This document shows, in pieces, positions 1 through 8,297 of a DNA stretch of 64,000 bases. Source of the DNA: JAKZVK01 sp965248255 (GTDB taxonomy: Bacteria > Acidobacteriota > Terriglobia > Bryobacterales > UBA6623); the NCBI GenBank assembly GCA_965248255.1, contig CBDFIW010000004.1, positions 1,054,001-1,118,000 of the forward strand, written 5' to 3'. How positions within the stretch are numbered: the first letter of the stretch is position 1; the number at the start of each line of letters is the position of its first letter. The position numbers were made by a program, and so were the translations under genes. Under the pieces are notes generated by a model, which saw nothing but the letters and a program-made list of their open reading frames with translations, ran no database searches and was not told where the DNA came from.

Positions 1-2
1 TG

Positions 3-248
3 TGGATCATCACCCACCGCGACAACATCGAGAACATCACCTACGACACCCTCGCCGGCCGCATCATGAAGATCGACCGGAAGACGGGTAGGATCGTCGG
101 CTCGATGGAAAGTCCCGGCCACTGGATCCATGTCACGCCGGAGAAGAAGATATTCATCGGCAGCCTCACCGGCAACGTCTTTCGCTGGTACCCGGGCTGG
201 TTGACCAAAGGACTCGGCGCGGAAGAAGCTCTCCGCCCAGCCAACTAG
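3..248 (+). CDS. C-terminal end of a secreted beta-propeller (NHL-type) protein, 5' end outside the window
   Basis: The first 81 codons, read from position 3 to a TAG at 246-248, are the end of a gene that starts upstream. The residues SPGHWIHVTPEKKIFIGSL followed by TGNVFRWYPGW look like the last blade of an NHL or SMP-30-like six-bladed propeller, the type that closes with a histidine, a 'V.P....' turn and an aromatic strand. In these families the propeller usually binds a metal or a small substrate outside the cytoplasm. Neither the signal peptide nor the other blades can be seen, so the exact activity is unknown. No terminator is evident after the stop. Confidence 0.55.
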   Translation, partial: WIITHRDNIENITYDTLAGRIMKIDRKTGRIVGSMESPGHWIHVTPEKKIFIGSLTGNVFRWYPGWLTKGLGAEEALRPAN

Positions 249-1069
249 ACGCGGCCGTTCGTGCCGCGAGGGTCAGGCGCTGTCCTACGGTCACTCAGAA
301 TTGGCGCTTCGGGCTCACTGCAGGCTACCCCCGGCAATAGGTGTCCCTTCGCGCGCGGACCTGTCGCGCTATGAAGAATGCCCGATCTGTCTGCCGCCCA
401 CTGGCACGCCGACCCAACGCCGGCTCCCATCGCCAGGCGTCACCGATCCGGGCTCCGTCGAAAGTGACGCGACGATGCTGAAGTCGATGGTAAGGCGCCC
501 CCGTGTTGGTGCAGAAGGTCTTGCTACAAGTCCGGAATCGGTATCGACGAGGCTTCCCCAATTTTGTCCGGTGAAAGCCGTAACGGACGATCCTTCCGGC
601 AGCGACTCTTCCCGCCAGCGAGCGTTCCCTGTTTGCGCAGCTGAGACTCTTCATTACTTCTGGACGGGTCGACGGCAGGACTGGTCGCCCCGGAAGTCTC
701 AAATCGGGGCAGGTACACGACTTACGATTGGGGCCGGCGGCGGCAGAACGGAAGCACCGTCCAGAGGGGAGCGGTTCCCCTCCGAGTCGCACCATGCGAC
801 GGCATCTTGGTGACAACAAACACCGTCGACCACCTACTGAAACGCATGGTCCATGTTAATTCTTCGCTTGCTATGATGCTACGGACCGTCGATGGCTGGA
901 AAGCTGAATTCGGCGTGTGTCGCTGCCCTGTCACGAGGCTGTGGGCTTCTGCCAATCATCGGCTTGTTGGTCTCGGAAAAGCCGTTCTCACTCAGGCGAT
1001 CAGCCTGCCCCCATCGCTGTGTGGTGACGGCGCGCTGGAAGGCAAGGCCTCAGAGCCCGCGTTGAACCT
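249..1069. other. 821-bp gene-poor stretch containing IS debris
   Basis: No open frame on either strand reads like an intact gene. The only recognisable piece is a minus-strand zinc-ribbon transposase remnant at 442-597, listed separately. The rest has scattered stops and no clear domain. The segment immediately before gmd shows no convincing promoter, and the gmd start is preceded only by a weak purine-poor stretch. Confidence 0.5.
442..597 (-). pseudogene. Remnant of a zinc-ribbon transposase (IS1-like N-terminal domain)
   Basis: On the minus strand the residues RYGFHRTKLGKPRRYRFRTC and then SKTFCTNTGAPYHRLQHRR match the N-terminal zinc-ribbon block of IS1-like and related transposases, where a C-x2-C pair, a YRC..C..F stretch and an HR-rich segment occur. 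The match dies on both sides without a start codon, a catalytic domain or inverted repeats. It is read as a short fossil, identified by motif only. Confidence 0.4.
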
Positions 1070-2104
1070 ATGAGGAATCAAGTGGCCAAGAGAGCTCTGA
1101 TCACCGGAATCACTGGTCAAGATGGGTCATATCTGGCCGAGTTGCTTCCCTCTAAGGGATACGAAGTCCATGGGCTCGTCCGCCGCGTTGCGCTTGAAGA
1201 TCCGTATCATCGCTTCTGGCGGATCCACAAGATTCTCGACGACTTGGTCCTTCACGCAGCATCTCTGGAAAGCTACGCCAGCGTCTACCGCGTGATCGAT
1301 CGCGTGAGGCCGGACGAGTGCTACCACTTAGCCTCACAAAGCTTTGTTAGCTACTCATTCGATGACGCGTTTTCTACGTTCAACACGAATGTCAACGGAA
1401 CGCACTACGTGCTAGACGCCGTGAGAAACCTGGCACCGAATTGTCGCCTTTACTTTGCCGGCTCCAGTGAGCAGTTCGGCAACGCAGAAGACGTGCCCCA
1501 GTCCGAGAAGACGCGGTTTCATCCGAGGTCAGCATACGGAATCAGCAAGGGCACGGGCTACGAGTTGACTCGCAACTATCGAGAGGCCTATGGGCTGCAC
1601 GCGAGCAGTGGGATTCTTTTCAACCACGAATCCCCACGTCGCGGCTTCGAGTTTGTCACTCGCAAGATTACGTCCGGTGTGGCTCGCATTCTGGCGGGTG
1701 ACGCCGAGACTCTTTCGCTTGGCAATCTCAGTGCGAAACGGGACTGGGGACATGCGAAAGAATACGTGGAAGCCATGTGGCTGATGCTCCAGCAGCCCGT
1801 CCCTGATGACTATGTCCTCGCGACTGGAGAAAGTCATTCGGTGCAGGAGTTTGTAGATGTTGCTTTCTCATTCGTGGGATTGGACTATCGTGACTATGTC
1901 GTCATTGACAAGAAGTTGCTTCGGCCAGCGGAAGTAAACATTCTCGTGGGCGACGCAACCAAGGCACGTGAGCGGCTGGGCTGGCAAGCTCATGTTTCGC
2001 TCAGGGACCTTGTCAACGAAATGATCAAGAGTGACTGTGAAAGCACCGGCGTTAGGAAAGACCTGGCACAAACTACCGCCCAGCAGGCGCCACGCTCGAG
2101 GTGA
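1070..2104 (+). CDS. gmd: GDP-mannose 4,6-dehydratase
   Basis: An extended short-chain dehydrogenase that converts GDP-D-mannose to GDP-4-keto-6-deoxymannose in the cytoplasm, feeding synthesis of fucose, rhamnose or perosamine-type sugars for surface polysaccharide. The Rossmann loop GITGQDG is at residues 13-19. The catalytic set is visible as S133-E134 in GSSEQFG and Y156xxxK160 in SAYGISK. The substrate-loop block FNHESPRRG follows at about residue 183. At 344 residues it is close to family length, but the last 20 or so residues (after MIKSD) do not resemble the family, and the stop codon overlaps an IS630-family remnant that begins at about 2092. The 3' end was therefore probably rewritten by that insertion. 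ATG 1070 is used; GTG 1082 is an alternative start. No other sugar-nucleotide gene is adjacent. Confidence 0.9.
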   Translation: MRNQVAKRALITGITGQDGSYLAELLPSKGYEVHGLVRRVALEDPYHRFWRIHKILDDLVLHAASLESYASVYRVIDRVRPDECYHLASQSFVSYSFDDAFSTFNTNVNGTHYVLDAVRNLAPNCRLYFAGSSEQFGNAEDVPQSEKTRFHPRSAYGISKGTGYELTRNYREAYGLHASSGILFNHESPRRGFEFVTRKITSGVARILAGDAETLSLGNLSAKRDWGHAKEYVEAMWLMLQQPVPDDYVLATGESHSVQEFVDVAFSFVGLDYRDYVVIDKKLLRPAEVNILVGDATKARERLGWQAHVSLRDLVNEMIKSDCESTGVRKDLAQTTAQQAPRSR

Positions 2105-2439
2105 TCGATTTTCTCAAGCCGCTGGTGCGCCACATCTACCAGCCGTTGCTGATCCTCCGGGACCGGCTGCCGGCACACCGCAGCCATTGGGCGCGCGAGT
2201 CCATCGAACTCTCCACGGGCCGGATCGAGGACGAGTACTTGCCGCCCTACGCACCCGAGCTCGACCCGGTTGGGTACATCTGGGCCTACTGGAAGCAGCA
2301 CGGGCTGCCCAACGTCTGTCCGAAGGACCACGGGGCACTCAACGAACGGGCCCGCAAAGCCTGCGCCCACGGCTGACTCACCTCTGTCTGGAAGCAGTCT
2401 TCTCGGAATAGCTCCATACCATGCGGGACTCAGTAAGCC
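2092..2439 (+). pseudogene. Truncated, diverged IS630-family transposase (3' end plus one terminal repeat)
   Basis: From 2101 to 2376 the frame encodes about 91 residues (LPAHRSHWA, YLPPYAPELDPVGYIWAYW) that align with the last third of the IS630 transposases at 3.4, 10.3 and 21.3 kb, including the D and E of the DDE site. It is visibly diverged: Tyr-Gln for Asp-Arg near the start, Gly for Glu in the PVEYIW block and an early stop. The following bases to about 2439 retain a degenerate copy of the element's end, finishing in TGCGGGACTCA. The first two thirds of the element are missing. It is an older relative of the three fresh copies, and its left junction coincides with the stop of gmd. Confidence 0.8.
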
Positions 2440-2716
2440 CTAGGGAAGGTGACGCTGGTTGGGCTCTGCGATACAATGGGGTATCCCCCCGCACGAAAGC
2501 CAACTGTCAGGTCCGTCCGCCTCTGCCAGCCTCGATGGCAAGACGGGTGAACGATGGGTCCGACGCAGGTACGAGATCTGTAAGCCTGATGTGTCGTGAG
2601 ATCGCGTCGGGCACCCGAGAAGGTGCCTAAGAGAGGCTATTGAACCTTCTGCATCACCGCAGCCTCCGGAGGCTCGAAGACACGCGGCAGAGAACGGGTC
2701 AGTTGCGGGAGAGACC

Positions 2717-3406
2717 ATGCGAGACCGTAGTTCATTAGGTCGTATCCGTCAGGCTTTGCTCGTCACCTTGGCATGCCTGTTGGCCCCGGCGGTCGAAGCC
2801 CAGGTGGGTGGCCGCATCAGGACACTTGAAGGCGAGGAGATCACTTCCAGCCCAGATCGGCTCTCTAGGGAAACGCTGTCCCCCGCGCAGCGCAAGATCT
2901 CGCGGATGCTTCGTCGAAAGGCGGCGAGGATGCGTGAACTCGGCATCACAGCTGTAAATGCGGATGACCGAGGTGCGTCCAGCGCGTTCTCCACATCCCT
3001 CGTGAGGGTGGACAACCGCGCCCGTATCCAGGTTTATGTCCAAGTGACCGCGATCGACGACGCCCTGCTTGCCACGATCGAGAGCGTGGGTAGTGCTCGT
3101 ATCGAGGTTGTGAACCGCGAGCTGAACCTGATTCAGGCGCGCATTCCTCATGACCGACTCGGCGCTGTTGCGACGCTGGGCTCCGTTGCGAGAATCAAAC
3201 CGCCCAGCTACGGCTTTACGAGGACAGGCTTGGTGAACTCCGAAGGCGATGCGATTCACAACGCGGATGACGCTAGGCTGTTACCCGGCGGGCCAACAGG
3301 GTCGGGCGTCAAAGTAGGGGTGATTTCAGACGGCTGGAATGGCTCGGCGACGGCGATAGGGACAGCCGATCTGCCGCCGACCATTACCACCTTCGGAACT
3401 TCCCTA
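2717..3406 (+). pseudogene. Secreted S8 (subtilisin-like) peptidase, 5' part, cut by an IS630 element
   Basis: Residues 1-29 form a signal peptide ending near AVEAQ. A prodomain-like region follows, and the first catalytic block GVKVGVISDGW has its Asp at residue 205. A good ribosome site (GGGAGAG) precedes ATG 2717. The frame runs into the IS at 3407 and stops in it at 3439. Removing 3407-4500 plus one copy of the TA duplication joins codon CTA (3404-3406) directly to GGT at 4503, and the peptidase frame continues without loss. The intact parent would have had roughly 820 residues. It was exported and probably acted outside the cell. As it stands the product is a prodomain without most of the catalytic module. 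Confidence 0.85.
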
Positions 3407-4500
3407 TTGAGTCCCGCAAATTATTATGACACTTTTTGACAGTGTGGAGCATCTATATATGTATGGGCAACCCCAAAGGTGTGAAGCGGGATTTCAAGGC
3501 GCTGGAGAAGCGCCGTTTCGAAGCGATGCGGCTGCTCCACCAAGGCCACAATCAGTCCGAGACGGCGAGACGGCTGAACGTCGCTCGCCAAACCGTCAGT
3601 GAGTGGCGGCGGCAATACCGCGAGCAGGGTGCGGCCGGACTCCGCCAGGCCGGGCGCGCCGGACGCAAGCCGCTCCTCGATGCCGCACAACGCGAACGCC
3701 TGACGTCGCTGCTGCTGGAAGGCCCGGAAGCCCACGGCTTCCCAACGCCCCTGTGGAGCTGTCCGCGGGTGGCTCGGCTGACCGGAGACGAGTTCGGGGT
3801 CGCATACCACGCAGGCCACGCCTGGAAGATCCTGCGAGCGCTCGACTGGAGCCCGCAACGCCCGGCCGGAAAGGCGCGCGAGCGCAACGAAGAGCGGATC
3901 CGCACCTGGAAGCGCAAGACCTGGAAGCGCATTAAAAAAAAGCCCAAAACGAAGGCCGTACGCTCGTCTTCATCGACGAAAGCGGATTGAGTCAGAAGCC
4001 GCATCGCTGCCGCACCTGGGCGCCACGTGGCCAAACACCGGTGCTGCAGTTTAACTTCAACTGGGAGAAGCTTTCCGTCTCGGCGGGGCTGACGCTGCGT
4101 AACTTCTACTTCCGGCTCTATCCCGGTGCGATCGGCAAAGAGCAAGTGACCGACTTTCTCAAGGCGTTGGTACGTCATATCGATCGCCCGCTGCTGATCG
4201 TCTGGGATCGGCTGCCGGCGCACCGTAGCCGCCTGGTGCAAGAGTTCATCGAACTCTCCGAAGGCCACATCGCAACCGAGTACTTGCCACCCTATGCGCC
4301 GGAGTTGAATCCGGTGGAATACATCTGGGCTTACTGGAAGCAGCACGAGTTGCCGAACGTCTGTCCGAAAGACTACGGCGAGCTGAACGAGCGGGCCCGC
4401 AAGGCACTCCGCCGCATGTACCGCAAACCGCGTTTGATCACGGCCTTCTGGAAACAGTCTTCTCTTTGTTTTGACTGACTCTATATTATGCGGGAGTCAA
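3407..4500 (+). mobile_element. IS630-family insertion sequence, copy 1 (1094 bp), inside the S8 peptidase gene
   Basis: The element is flanked by the dinucleotide TA at 3405-3406 and 4501-4502, the standard IS630 target duplication. It starts TTGAGTCCCGCA and ends TGCGGGAGTCAA, so the outer 12 bases are perfect inverted repeats, with weaker AT-rich complementarity inside. Copies 2 (10311-11404) and 3 (21335-22428) have the same length and differ from it by only a few bases. Such identity points to a recent burst. It lies in the same orientation as the interrupted gene. Confidence 0.95.
3463..4478 (+). CDS. IS630-family transposase made by -1 frameshift (copy 1)
   Basis: A DDE recombinase that cuts and pastes the element at TA. 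The first frame carries an N-terminal helix-turn-helix (HNQSETARRLNVARQTVSEW) and runs to a stop at 3990. The second frame carries the catalytic domain: FIDESGLSQKP holds the first Asp, VWDRLPAHRS the second and YAPELNPVEYIW the Glu. The frames meet at A8 (3934-3941). In the first frame this contains the classic slippery heptamer A_AAA_AAG at 3936-3942, and a -1 slip there gives IKKKAQNEGRTLVFIDESG, a continuous IS630 sequence. Transcript slippage adding one A would do the same. I start at ATG 3463; an in-frame TTG lies at 3436. The fused product is about 340 residues, normal for the family. Confidence 0.9.
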
Positions 4501-4502
4501 TA

Positions 4503-6272
4503 GGTGGTGAAGGGACTTCCATTGGGGAGATCATTCATGACCTGGCACCGGGAGCGGAATTGGCCATCGCAGGCGGCTTCGACGCCGGCAATCCCCTATC
4601 CACGTTGCAGTTCTTGCTTCGTGTGAGCGATTTGAAGACCTGGGGTGCCGATGTCATCGTTGACGACATCGGCTTCTTCCTAGAACCGTTCTTCTCGGAC
4701 GGGCCGGTCGCCACGGCGTATGCCGATGCCCTTGCGATGGGAGTCGTCATGGTGTCAGCGGCAGGCGATGATGCCCATCTTCACTACCAAGGCGTCTATA
4801 ACAACACCGGTGTTGGTGTGTGGCCGAACGAGAGACACCAATTCTCGCCGGGAGACAAGACTCTCGGCGTGCGTCTCCCGGATGAGGAGAGCGGAATTAT
4901 TGTGCTGCAGTGGTCAAATCCCTTCGGGGCCCCGTTCCCTCCAGGGACCTTGAATGATTACGACGTTTGTATAGGGACTGGCGACTTGCTTCAGTTCTGC
5001 GGCGATGTCGAGGATCCGTCGGAGACGAACCAGTGGGAGGGTCTGGCCGATCCCATCGAGGCCTGGGGGTATACCTGCGAAGCAAACCCTGGGTCAACCT
5101 TTTGCGAGGTGGATGTCAAGGTGATCCGGTTTTGCGGAGGTGGTCCGGATACCGACGGAGATGGTATCTCGAATTCAGTGCCCTGCCCGGCAGGGACCAC
5201 GTCAGAAGAGTTGGAGATCTTTTTCGTTGGGAACTTTGAAATTCTCGAGAACGGCGAAGGCGCGGAGCCCGACTACGCCATCGAAGCCGACAGCCTGTTC
5301 GGTCACCCAGCAGTACCTGGCGTGATCAGCACGGCAGCCATCAACGCCGACGACCCGGGTAACGACGACATCGCCTTGTATAGCTCGCGAGGCCCGTCGA
5401 CGATCTGCCCCAGTTTCTTCCCCTGCTCGTCGCCCGTGCTGCGTGCGACCCCCGCGATCACGGGCATTGACAACGTCAGCGTGACCCTGGCGGGGCTCGG
5501 CGTCAGTCCCTTCGCAGGAACCTCGGCCTCGGCTCCACACTTGGCCGCCATTGCGGCTCTGCTGCTCGAGGCGGACCCAACGCTGACGCCGGCGGAACTG
5601 CTGGCCGCCCTGCAATCCACCGCCACCGACCGCGGCAACGCGGGTTTCGACAATACTTACGGAGCCGGCCTCGCGGATACTCTGGCGGCGATGAATTTCG
5701 TGATTCCGCCTCCGGCCCCGCCGACCGCCGACTCGGTGACGCCGTCGAGCGGCAGCGGCCCGGGAGGCGTGTTTAGCTACACAATTTCGGATCCCAACGG
5801 CTTCGAGGACATTCGGTGGTACTACGTGAGATTCAACGTGGACTTGGCGCAAGCCAACTCGTGTTACGTTTGGTACTCGCCGTTCGCCGACCAGCTGTAT
5901 CTCCGAGACGACGCCGGCGGCAGTTGGCTGGGGCCCCTGACTCCCGGCTCGCCGGGCACGTTGGAGAACTTCCGCTGCAGCTTGAACGCCGGGAACTCCT
6001 CGACGGTCAAGGCGGGCGCGAGCGTGACGCTCAACCTCGACCTGCAGTTCCACCAAAACGGCCCCAAGGCGACTTGGCTGCGCGGCACCGACACTGCCCT
6101 CCAGAGCAGCGGCTGGGTTCCCGTCGGTACTTGGACCGCGACCGGAAACCCCAACCAGCCCCCCACAGCCGACTCGGTGACGCCGTCGAGTGGCAGCGCA
6201 GGCCCCGAAACTCTGGAGGGCAGCTTGCTCGAATCTCGAATGGGTCGCGTCCAGCTAAGTCGATATGACTGA
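4503..6272 (+). pseudogene. S8 peptidase, 3' part: catalytic domain end plus truncated C-terminal repeats
   Basis: This is the continuation of the gene at 2717, read in the same frame once the IS is removed. EGTSIGEIIHDLAPGAELAIA is the second catalytic block; it has Glu where classic subtilisins have the His of HGT, as in some S8 and sedolisin-like groups. GTSASAPHLAAIAALLLE at about 5519-5572 holds the nucleophile Ser. A C-terminal module begins PTADSVTPSSGSG (from 5726), of the Solibacter-type domain with SCYVWYSPFADQLYLRDDAG. A second copy begins at about 6166 and breaks off near 6200, followed by 20-odd unrelated residues and a stop. The 3' end is therefore truncated as well. An ATG contributed by the IS end (4488) is in frame and could start translation of this piece. 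Confidence 0.85.
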
Positions 6273-6399
6273 TTCCCCTTGTCTTAGGCCATCTTCCGAG
6301 CCATCCGCGTTGATTGTGAGCTCAGCGTTACCATCTTGCGGGTCCGTTACAATCCCCACGTTGCTACTGGCATCCTCGGTGATGCAACCTTGCGATCCA

Positions 6400-6630
6400 C
6401 TGCCAGGACCCTCGGGCCGGCGTAGACGTAAGTTCTTACACAAAGTGTAGACGGGTCGAGGTAGAGCCCGACGATGTCGGCCGCCTTGCGAGCGAACTCT
6501 GGTCGGTCGAGATGCACCCAGCTGCGGCGCCGTCGCAGCGACATGCCGCGGCGTTGGAGCACGCGCCAAACCTGTTGCGCGCTGACGTCGCCCAGCGCTT
6601 GGGCGACCAGCGTCCCGGTCCCGCTCGCAT
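6400..6630 (-). pseudogene. IS630-type transposase remnant (N-terminal and linker region)
   Basis: The minus strand reads ALGDVSAQQVWRVLQRRGMS then RRRSWVHLDRPEFARKAADI and VGLYLDP, the block that precedes the first catalytic Asp in a large IS630 subgroup (canonical ending: LYL.P...AVVLCVDEKP). Past that point the frame decays (STLCVRTYVYAG in place of LCVDEKP), so the active site is absent. It belongs to a different IS630 subgroup from the three intact copies in this window. Confidence 0.65.
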
Positions 6631-7049
6631 GTCCGCTGGGCGGCTCCTCGTCGAGTTTTTAGGATGCCCCGGATTTCGCTGAAGTCACTCCCTTCACCCA
6701 GCGATCGGCAGGACTGGCACGCGCCGGCGCCTTACAGAAAGCGCGAGGATGTTCTTGGCCACACTCAAAGCAGCTTCGTTCTAGAGTTCTAACCCCAGGA
6801 GGCACGTCACCGGAACTGCACGATCGAGTGGCATTAGACATTGGATCGCGAGGCGCAGGGAGCATTGCCGATCATAGATGGACAAAAAAGTTGCCTTGGG
6901 ACCGTGGCTTCGACTATCATACGGGTTTCGGAATGGCCCAAATGGAAATCCTGGCAATGGGGTATCCACTTCATTCAGGTAGCTCCAATATCTTGTTGTA
7001 GGGTTCACAGCGTTTCGGCGTCCCAGCCGGCGACGATCGAGCGGTAGGA

Positions 7050-7275
7050 TGTTGGTTCGACTGCCACGGGCCTGCTGAACGAGGCGATAGAACAGCTTGC
7101 AGCGGCTGCGTGAGGTGCGCCGATTGCATCGGAAAACGAATTCGTCGAGGTAGTAGTCCAGATGCTCGTGGCTGATCGCACCCTGATGTGGTGCCCAGCC
7201 GCCAGCGTTTCAGCAGCGACATCACCTTGTGCACCCGCGGCAGCAACTCCGACGCCTGCTGGCGCCGGCCCGACA
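7050..7275 (-). pseudogene. IS1595-type (ISXO2-like) transposase C-terminal remnant
   Basis: The minus strand encodes ELLPRVHKVMSLLKRWRLGT and, after a one-base frame change, HLDYYLDEFVFRCNRRTSRS then RCKLFYRLVQQA. This is the hallmark C-terminal block of ISXO2-like DDE transposases, whose canonical form is HLDYYLDEF.FRFNRR.SR. The N-terminal zinc ribbon and first catalytic residues are missing and there is an internal frameshift. It lies directly upstream of, and partly under, the extended frame of the sulfatase gene, which argues for a sulfatase start downstream of 7280. Confidence 0.75.
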
Positions 7276-7346
7276 GAAAGACGATGCGCTATTATAAGGG
7301 GACCGGAGGTCCAAGTCGGAAATTCCGGGCAACTCGGAACCTCCCT

Positions 7347-8297
7347 GTGACAGTGAAACTCACAAAGCTGTTTTCCACCCTCAAGACACACAACCCTCCC
7401 ACGCGGAGTTTCGGGACGGATACCCTCCACGTGTCTGGCCTCTATACCCTTGCTGTTGCCTATCCACTCTGGGAGCTACTTTCACGAAATGCTGAATTCT
7501 TTGTAGCCCACAAAGCAAGTGCAACCACATTTATCATCTTTCTTGGGCTCATCAGTTTGGCTGCCCCGTTGGCAGTGGCAATCTTTCAACAATTGCTTCG
7601 CGGCCTGAGTACAGCACTTCCGGCGCTCCCTCGGTCTGCCTACCTCCTTTCGCTATGGTTCCTGGCGTCATTAGTGCCTCTTGCCGCCCTGAGCCGGGTT
7701 GAGGGACTTTCGGCCGAGGCGGTAATATCTATTGCCGCTGGAAGCGGTTTGATTTTCATCGTCGGCTATTATAGACAAGAAGCCGTCCGTTCCGCTGTGA
7801 CCGTACTCTCCCTGGGGATGGTTCTCGTTCCTTTGTGGGTTGTTTTTTTTACGCCGCTTCATTCGATCGCATTTCCTAAAACAGTCGAGTCTCACCAACA
7901 TCAATCCGCAGCTCAGCAACAGGGGCTTAAAACCTCACCGCCTATCGTCTTCGTGATCTTCGACGAACTCGCCACTATCGCTCTCTTGGATCAAGGCCAC
8001 GGAATTGATGCGGTCAGATTCCCTAACTTCGCGGACCTTGCTCGACAGGCCACATGGTTCCGCCGTACTGTCGCGGCCAGCAATACCACCTACACGGCCG
8101 TGCCGGCCATGCTCACCGGTGTTCTTGCTACGGAAACAGTAAAGACTCTCCCTCGCTTTGAGGATCACCCGAAGAATCTGTTCACGATGTTGGCTCCCGA
8201 CTACTTGTTGAATGTTCATGAGCTACATACGGCACTCTGTCCGGATGACTTGAAGGATGTTCCTGAACCGCAATCGGACGCAGCTCGCTTTCTGTGA
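7347..8297 (+). pseudogene. Membrane sulfatase/phosphoethanolamine-transferase-like protein, N-terminal part (frameshifted)
   Basis: Five hydrophobic segments come first (SGLYTLAVAYPLWELL, TTFIIFLGLISLAAPLAVAI, AYLLSLWFLASLVPLAAL, AVISIAAGSGLIFIVGYY and VTVLSLGMVLVPLWVVFF). The alkaline-phosphatase-superfamily domain opens with PPIVFVIFDEL (metal Asp) and NTTYTAVPAMLTG, where a Thr occupies the nucleophile area. The frame ends TGA at 8295-8297 in mid-domain, and the next frame (8294-10330) continues the same fold, so this is one gene with a one-base frame error near 8290. I place the start at GTG 7347 because upstream sequence belongs to an IS1595 remnant; an in-frame ATG at 7287 is possible. 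Proteins of this build modify surface glycans or lipids at the outer face of the inner membrane. Confidence 0.7.

Larger units (their letters stand above)
6273..7346. other. About 1.1 kb of mobile-element debris between the peptidase and sulfatase genes
   Basis: No intact gene. Two recognisable minus-strand fossils, an IS630-type piece (about 6400-6630) and an IS1595-type piece (about 7050-7275), are listed separately. The remainder (6630-7050) shows no domain on either strand. The peptidase is cut off at about 6200, just before this region, which suggests that the debris marks a deletion junction. Confidence 0.55.

Noticed and set aside
301..819. Overlapping long frames on both strands (170 and 164 codons)
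   Set aside because: Composition is Arg/Pro/Ser rich with no domain except the short zinc-ribbon fossil; both cannot be real and neither has a ribosome site.
5202..6056. Minus-strand 284-codon frame opposite the S8 peptidase
   Set aside because: Arg/Gly/Val-rich shadow of the peptidase catalytic domain; no start signal and no motif.
6255..6450. Minus-strand stretch with ITEDASSNVGIVTDPQDG, which looks protein-like
   Set aside because: Only about 45 residues, bounded by debris and no start; could be a fossil but I cannot tie it to a family.
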